A stretch of DNA of 64,000 nt from Planctomycetota bacterium (GTDB lineage Bacteria; Planctomycetota; UBA1135; GCA-002686595): assembly GCA_012959785.1 (NCBI GenBank), contig DUCM01000006.1, forward strand, positions 186,001 through 250,000. The letters run 5' to 3'. The notes under the pieces were generated by a model. That model was not told the DNA's origin. It saw nothing but the letters and a program-made list of their open reading frames with translations, and searched no databases. Of this stretch, positions 60,660-64,000 are shown piece by piece (position 1 is the stretch's first letter; the number at the start of each line of letters is the position of its first letter). The translations under genes were made by a program, and so were the position numbers.

Positions 60660-62708
60660 CTAGATCCAGACCAGACCACGGGCCGCCAGCTCATCCTCGG
60701 GTACGGCGCGATAGCCCACGGGGCTCATGGAGCAACTGGCGCGGCCCTGGGACAGGGAGCGGATAGTGGTGGAGTAGCCGAACATGGCCTGAAGGGGCAC
60801 AGAACCGCGAATTAGGCGGGATTCGCCCTCGGCGGTGACCTCGGCCAAGAGGGCCTTGCGACCGTTCAAGTCCGAGATGATGCCGCTCGAAAACTCAGCC
60901 GGGGACTGGATTTCGAACTCCATCAGGGGCTCCTCAAGCTGCACTCCGTCGGCTGGCATGGCCTCGCGCAGGGCGGCCACAGCGGCCTGCACGAAAGCCT
61001 GCTCGCTCTCCTGGCCCTGCCGGGCCCGGGCCTCCACCACCCGCACGGCGGCGCTCACCATGGGATAGCCAAAACGCGGCCCCACCTGGGCCTCCTGGAT
61101 CACGGCCTGACGCACGGCTTCGCAACTGGTTTCACTAAGGGGCGGGTCCAAGGCGAATTCAACCCGCGGGTTGACCGCGCCGGGATCGGGCTCGAGCTCG
61201 AGGCGCACCACGGCGTGGGCCTCCTTGCCAGCCACCACTCGGTCGACCTCGCCGCGGCCCACGCCGGGAGTGATCACGGCCTCGCGATAGGCCACCCGCG
61301 GCTGACCCACCCGGGGAGTGAGCTTGAACTCCGCTTCGAGGCGGTGCAAGGCGACTTCGAGGTGCAGCTCCCCCATGCCGCCCACGGTCCACTGGCCGCT
61401 CTCGTCCTCGCGGACATGGAAAGTGGGGTCCTCGTGGGCCAGGCGCTCGAGCGCCGCGCGCAGTTTGACGCGCTCGGCGCTGCTCTCGGGTTCGACCACC
61501 ATCTGGATCACCGGCTCGGGGAAAGTGAGCGCTTCGAGGGACAGGGCGGCGCCCTCGGAGCAGAGGGTGTCGCCGGTGCCGGTGTGCTTGAGCCCGGTGA
61601 AGGCCACGATGTCGCCTGCCTGGGCTTGCTCCAGGGACTCCTGGGAATCGGCATGGATACGCAGCACCCGAGCCACCCGCTCGCGGGACTTGGAGCGCGG
61701 GTTGAAGAGGTTCATGCCCGGCGTGATGGTGCCCGAGTAGATTCGGGCAAAGGTCAAGTCGCCGTGGGGGCCGGCGTGGAGCTTGAAGCACAGGGCACAG
61801 GGCGGGCCAGTGGGGTCCGAGACCAGGCTGATCTTGGAGGAATCCTTGAGCGCCCGGCCCTCCACCGCGGGCACATCCAGGGGGCTGGGCAGGAGCGCCA
61901 CCACGGCGTCGAGCAGGGGCCGCACGCCGATGTTGCGCAGGGCCGCGCCGCACAAGGCAGGCACCAGGGTGCGCGCCATGACTCTTTGGCGCAGGGCGGC
62001 TCGCAGCTCCTCCGCCGTGGGCTCCTCGTCGGCCAGGACCCGTTCGAAAAGGGCCTCGTCCTCGTCGGCGAGGGCATCGATCAGCTCCGAGCGCAAGACG
62101 CCCGCTTCGTCCCGGACCTCGGCGGGCACCTCCATGGGCTCGACCACACCATCGCGGGCGCGCACATCGAAGGCCGTGAACTCGCAAAGATCCACGATGG
62201 CCACGATCTCGCCCTCCTCGAAGACCGGGTACTGCACCGGAATGCCCGGAGCCCCCAGCCGTTCGCGCAAGCTGGCCACTGCCGCAAGAAAATTGGCACC
62301 CGGGCGGTCGCACTTGTTCACGAATGCGATGGCGGGAACTCGGTGGCGTGTCATCTGGCGCCAGACCGTTTCCGACTGGGCCTGCACGCCAACCACCGCA
62401 TCGAGCACCAAGATCGCGCCGTCGAGCACGCGCATGCAGCGCTCGACCTCCACGGTGAAATCCACATGGCCGGGGGTGTCGATCAGGTTCAGCTCGTGGC
62501 CCTCCCAGGGCAGGCGCGTGGCGGCCGAGGTGATGGTGATGCCGCGCTCGCGCTCCTCAGTCATCCAGTCCATGACGCTGGTGCCCTCATCGACGGCGCC
62601 CACGCGGTGCTCGATTCCTGCGTGCACCAACATGCGCTCGGAGACCGTGGTCTTGCCCGCGTCGATGTGGGCGGCGATGCCAAAGTTGCGCAGCTTGGAG
62701 AAATCCAT
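60660..62708 (-). CDS. fusA: Elongation factor G
   Basis: 682 residues, the canonical EF-G. G1 is AAHIDAGKTT, G2 RGITITSAA, G3 DTPGHVDF with the catalytic histidine, and G4 FVNKCDRPG. Domain IV and the C-terminal EF-G fold (FSSGIISDLNGRKA; MFGYSTTIRSLSQGRASCSM) are complete. It catalyses ribosome translocation. The start shares one base with the stop codon of the Tsr3-like gene (TGATG). Confidence 0.97.
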   Translation of the reverse strand: MDFSKLRNFGIAAHIDAGKTTVSERMLVHAGIEHRVGAVDEGTSVMDWMTEERERGITITSAATRLPWEGHELNLIDTPGHVDFTVEVERCMRVLDGAILVLDAVVGVQAQSETVWRQMTRHRVPAIAFVNKCDRPGANFLAAVASLRERLGAPGIPVQYPVFEEGEIVAIVDLCEFTAFDVRARDGVVEPMEVPAEVRDEAGVLRSELIDALADEDEALFERVLADEEPTAEELRAALRQRVMARTLVPALCGAALRNIGVRPLLDAVVALLPSPLDVPAVEGRALKDSSKISLVSDPTGPPCALCFKLHAGPHGDLTFARIYSGTITPGMNLFNPRSKSRERVARVLRIHADSQESLEQAQAGDIVAFTGLKHTGTGDTLCSEGAALSLEALTFPEPVIQMVVEPESSAERVKLRAALERLAHEDPTFHVREDESGQWTVGGMGELHLEVALHRLEAEFKLTPRVGQPRVAYREAVITPGVGRGEVDRVVAGKEAHAVVRLELEPDPGAVNPRVEFALDPPLSETSCEAVRQAVIQEAQVGPRFGYPMVSAAVRVVEARARQGQESEQAFVQAAVAALREAMPADGVQLEEPLMEFEIQSPAEFSSGIISDLNGRKALLAEVTAEGESRLIRGSVPLQAMFGYSTTIRSLSQGRASCSMSPVGYRAVPEDELAARGLVWI

Positions 62709-63169
62709 CAGACCGAATCAGAGGTAAGCCCGGGGTTCTTCTCCAGGAACTCGACCGCCCAGCGGTACGACTCGAGCAGCTCAGGATGGGGGCCGTCGAG
62801 GATCGCAAGGGCGGCGTAAATGGCTTCGATCGAAGCGAGCCCCCCGTGGGGATCCTCGAACAAGTGGCTCTTGCGGGGATAGGCGGTCTCCAGGGCCGGC
62901 AGGCTGCGCCGCTGTGGCTCGCCGTCCACGGTGCGCAGGAGAGCGGGCAAGCGGCGCCAGGCGCAATCGACGAGGAACAGGCCCGCGCCGCGGTCGGCCG
63001 GGCCAAGGACCTCGGCCTCGGGGTGCAGCAGGATGCGGCCGCCCGCGTCGATGCGGCGATCGGGGTCATAGCTCACAAAGCGCACCCCCGGCGTCTGGCG
63101 CAGGGGCGTCAGGGAACACTTGCGCGTGGATTCCCGGGGATCGCGCAGAATCAGGACATCGAGCCGCAT
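62708..63169 (-). CDS. Tsr3/DUF367-like protein (putative rRNA aminocarboxypropyltransferase)
   Basis: 153 residues from the ATG at 63169. The regions VDCAWRRLP (67-75), RSLPALETAYPRK (88-100), GLASIEAIYAALAIL (110-124) and YRWAVEFLEKNPG (135-147) follow, in order, the conserved blocks of Tsr3/DUF367, where they form the SAM-binding trefoil-knot fold. The N-terminal LILRDPRESTRKCSL resembles the family's DP..C segment. Characterised Tsr3 enzymes in archaea and eukaryotes transfer the acp group from SAM to a small-subunit rRNA pseudouridine. It is translationally coupled to fusA (TGATG) and follows rpsG. The family call is by eye and needs a profile search. Confidence 0.65.
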   Translation of the reverse strand: MRLDVLILRDPRESTRKCSLTPLRQTPGVRFVSYDPDRRIDAGGRILLHPEAEVLGPADRGAGLFLVDCAWRRLPALLRTVDGEPQRRSLPALETAYPRKSHLFEDPHGGLASIEAIYAALAILDGPHPELLESYRWAVEFLEKNPGLTSDSV

Positions 63170-63243
63170 GGCGGCCAGCATAGCCCATGGAAGCTAGGGC
63201 CCGGACCGTCGGCCCCGGCGAAAACGGCTGCCAGCCCAAGAAA

Positions 63244-63278
63244 ACAGCCACCGTCTCGAGGAGAGATGAGGTGGCTGT
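63244..63278 (-). terminator. Intrinsic terminator after rpsG
   Basis: ACAGCCACC (63244-63252) pairs exactly with GGTGGCTGT (63270-63278), with a further small stem TCTC/GAGA inside. On the minus strand it is followed by TTTTCTTG. It would end the rpsL-rpsG transcript and separate it from the Tsr3-like gene and fusA. Confidence 0.75.
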
Positions 63279-63329
63279 CTTGTATCCGATGCTCCCTGGG
63301 CGGCGGAGCTGGTTGCTTTGGAATGGCGC

Positions 63330-63803
63330 TCAGGCGAAGTGAGCGTAGGCGCGGTTGGCGTCGGCCATCTTGTGGATGTTCTCCTTCCACTGTACCGAGG
63401 TGCCGGTGCCGTTGTAGGCGTCGAGCAGTTCCTCGGCCAACCGTTCGGCCATGGGCTTGCCCTTCTTCTTGCGCGAGTTCTCCACCATCCAACGGATGGC
63501 GAGACTCTGCTGGCGCTGGCGCTTGACCTCGCGCGGCACCTGGTAGTTGGCACCGCCGACGCGCTTGGAGCGCACTTCCACCGTCGGTCGCACATTCTCA
63601 AGGGCCTTGCTGAAGATCTCGAACTCGTCGTCGCAGTCGGTGATCTTCTTGGCGGCCATGCTGAGGCCTTCGTAGAAGATTCGCTGGGCGGTGGTCTTCT
63701 TGCCGTCGAGCATCATGCGGTTGATGAACTTCGAGATCAGGATCGACCCAAACTTGGGGTCAGGCCGCACATGGACGGAAGTGGATTTGTAGTTCCGGGG
63801 CAT
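63330..63803 (-). CDS. rpsG: 30S ribosomal protein S7
   Basis: 157 residues: LISKFINRMMLDGKKTTAQR, and GGANYQVPREVKRQRQQSLA. It organises the 3' major domain of 16S rRNA. It follows rpsL by about 70 nt and is closed by the hairpin at 63244. Confidence 0.98.
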   Translation of the reverse strand: MPRNYKSTSVHVRPDPKFGSILISKFINRMMLDGKKTTAQRIFYEGLSMAAKKITDCDDEFEIFSKALENVRPTVEVRSKRVGGANYQVPREVKRQRQQSLAIRWMVENSRKKKGKPMAERLAEELLDAYNGTGTSVQWKENIHKMADANRAYAHFA

Positions 63804-63872
63804 ACTGGCTCTGTTTCGTGGTCGCCTTGAAGGACCTAAATGGTGCTGTCGCTAGGAGGGCGTTGGCCCTGA

Positions 63873-64000
63873 TTACTTCTTGGGACGCTTGGTCCCGTAT
63901 TTCGAACGGGCCTGGCCGCGATCGTCGACACCCGAGGTGTCGAGGGTGCCGCGCAGGATGTGGTAACGAACGCCGGGCAAGTCGCGCACGCGGCCGCCGC
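63873..64000 (-). CDS. rpsL: 30S ribosomal protein S12 (partial, C-terminal part)
   Basis: About 41 C-terminal residues are inside the window: [20 protein letters not shown], then a KYGTKRPKK end before TAA. This is the S12 C-terminus. The start, and residues linked to streptomycin resistance, lie outside the window. Confidence 0.95.
   Translation of the reverse strand, partial: GGRVRDLPGVRYHILRGTLDTSGVDDRGQARSKYGTKRPKK

Noticed and set aside
61215-62819. A 534-codon plus-strand frame opposite fusA
   Set aside because: The opposite strand is unambiguous EF-G; the frame is a codon-bias shadow.

Overview
The window is about 64 kb of GC-rich bacterial chromosome. It is almost entirely core and cell-envelope genes, and nearly everything is on the minus strand; only an argF-type transcarbamylase and dnaE are on the plus strand. 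The cell is probably diderm: there is a PilQ-type secretin, an OmpA-type peptidoglycan-binding lipoprotein, several putative lipoproteins, and type IV pilus / type II secretion ATPases. The very large Ig-like (SbsA/Big_5-type) lipoproteins, scattered pil loci, small MnmE-like GTPase, ArgF'-type transcarbamylase and Tsr3-like protein suggest a deep-branching lineage such as Planctomycetota. That placement is an inference, not something read directly from the sequence.

Layout. 1-7.6 kb: pilus/secretion motor genes (pilC partial, pilB, pilT), an EF-G paralogue, an OmpA-like lipoprotein and the prepilin peptidase, separated by clear hairpins. 7.6-16.2 kb: three consecutive large secreted lipoproteins. 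16.8-24.6 kb: an aspartate transcarbamylase with an unusual zinc-domain tail, an MnmE-like GTPase, coaX, a GspC-like PDZ protein, a second PilT-like ATPase, obg, rpmA and rplU. 24.8-27.4 kb: RNase E/G with a long N-terminal disordered extension. 28.1-33.1 kb: pilM-pilN-pilO/P fusion-pilQ. 33.3-36.5 kb: HPr, PtsN, truA, rpoN. 36.6-40.9 kb: candidate structured RNA, recR, ybaB, dnaX, SRP RNA, two tRNA-Ser genes, tadA and tRNA-Arg(ACG). 41.2-45.8 kb (plus strand): an N-acyl-ornithine transcarbamylase and dnaE. 45.8-60.3 kb: the complete S10-spc-alpha ribosomal superoperon (S10 to L17, with secY, adk, infA, rpmJ and rpoA), lacking rpmD (L30) and map. 60.7-64 kb: fusA, a Tsr3/DUF367-like protein, rpsG and the end of rpsL.

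How the genes work together: PilB/PilT/PilT2, PilC, PilD, PilM-N-O/P and PilQ make up most of a type IV pilus or related secretion machine. RpoN with PtsN/HPr is a regulatory block next to the pilus alignment genes. The ribosomal block, EF-G, IF-1, SecY, SRP RNA, RNase E, Obg, TruA, TadA and tRNAs form the translation and protein-export core. No mobile element, prophage or CRISPR array was seen. The most unusual items are the PyrB fusion, the Tsr3-like protein in the str region, the frameshifted rplC, the pairing of tRNA-Arg(ACG) with tadA, the short MnmE-like GTPase and a candidate structured RNA between recR and rpoN.
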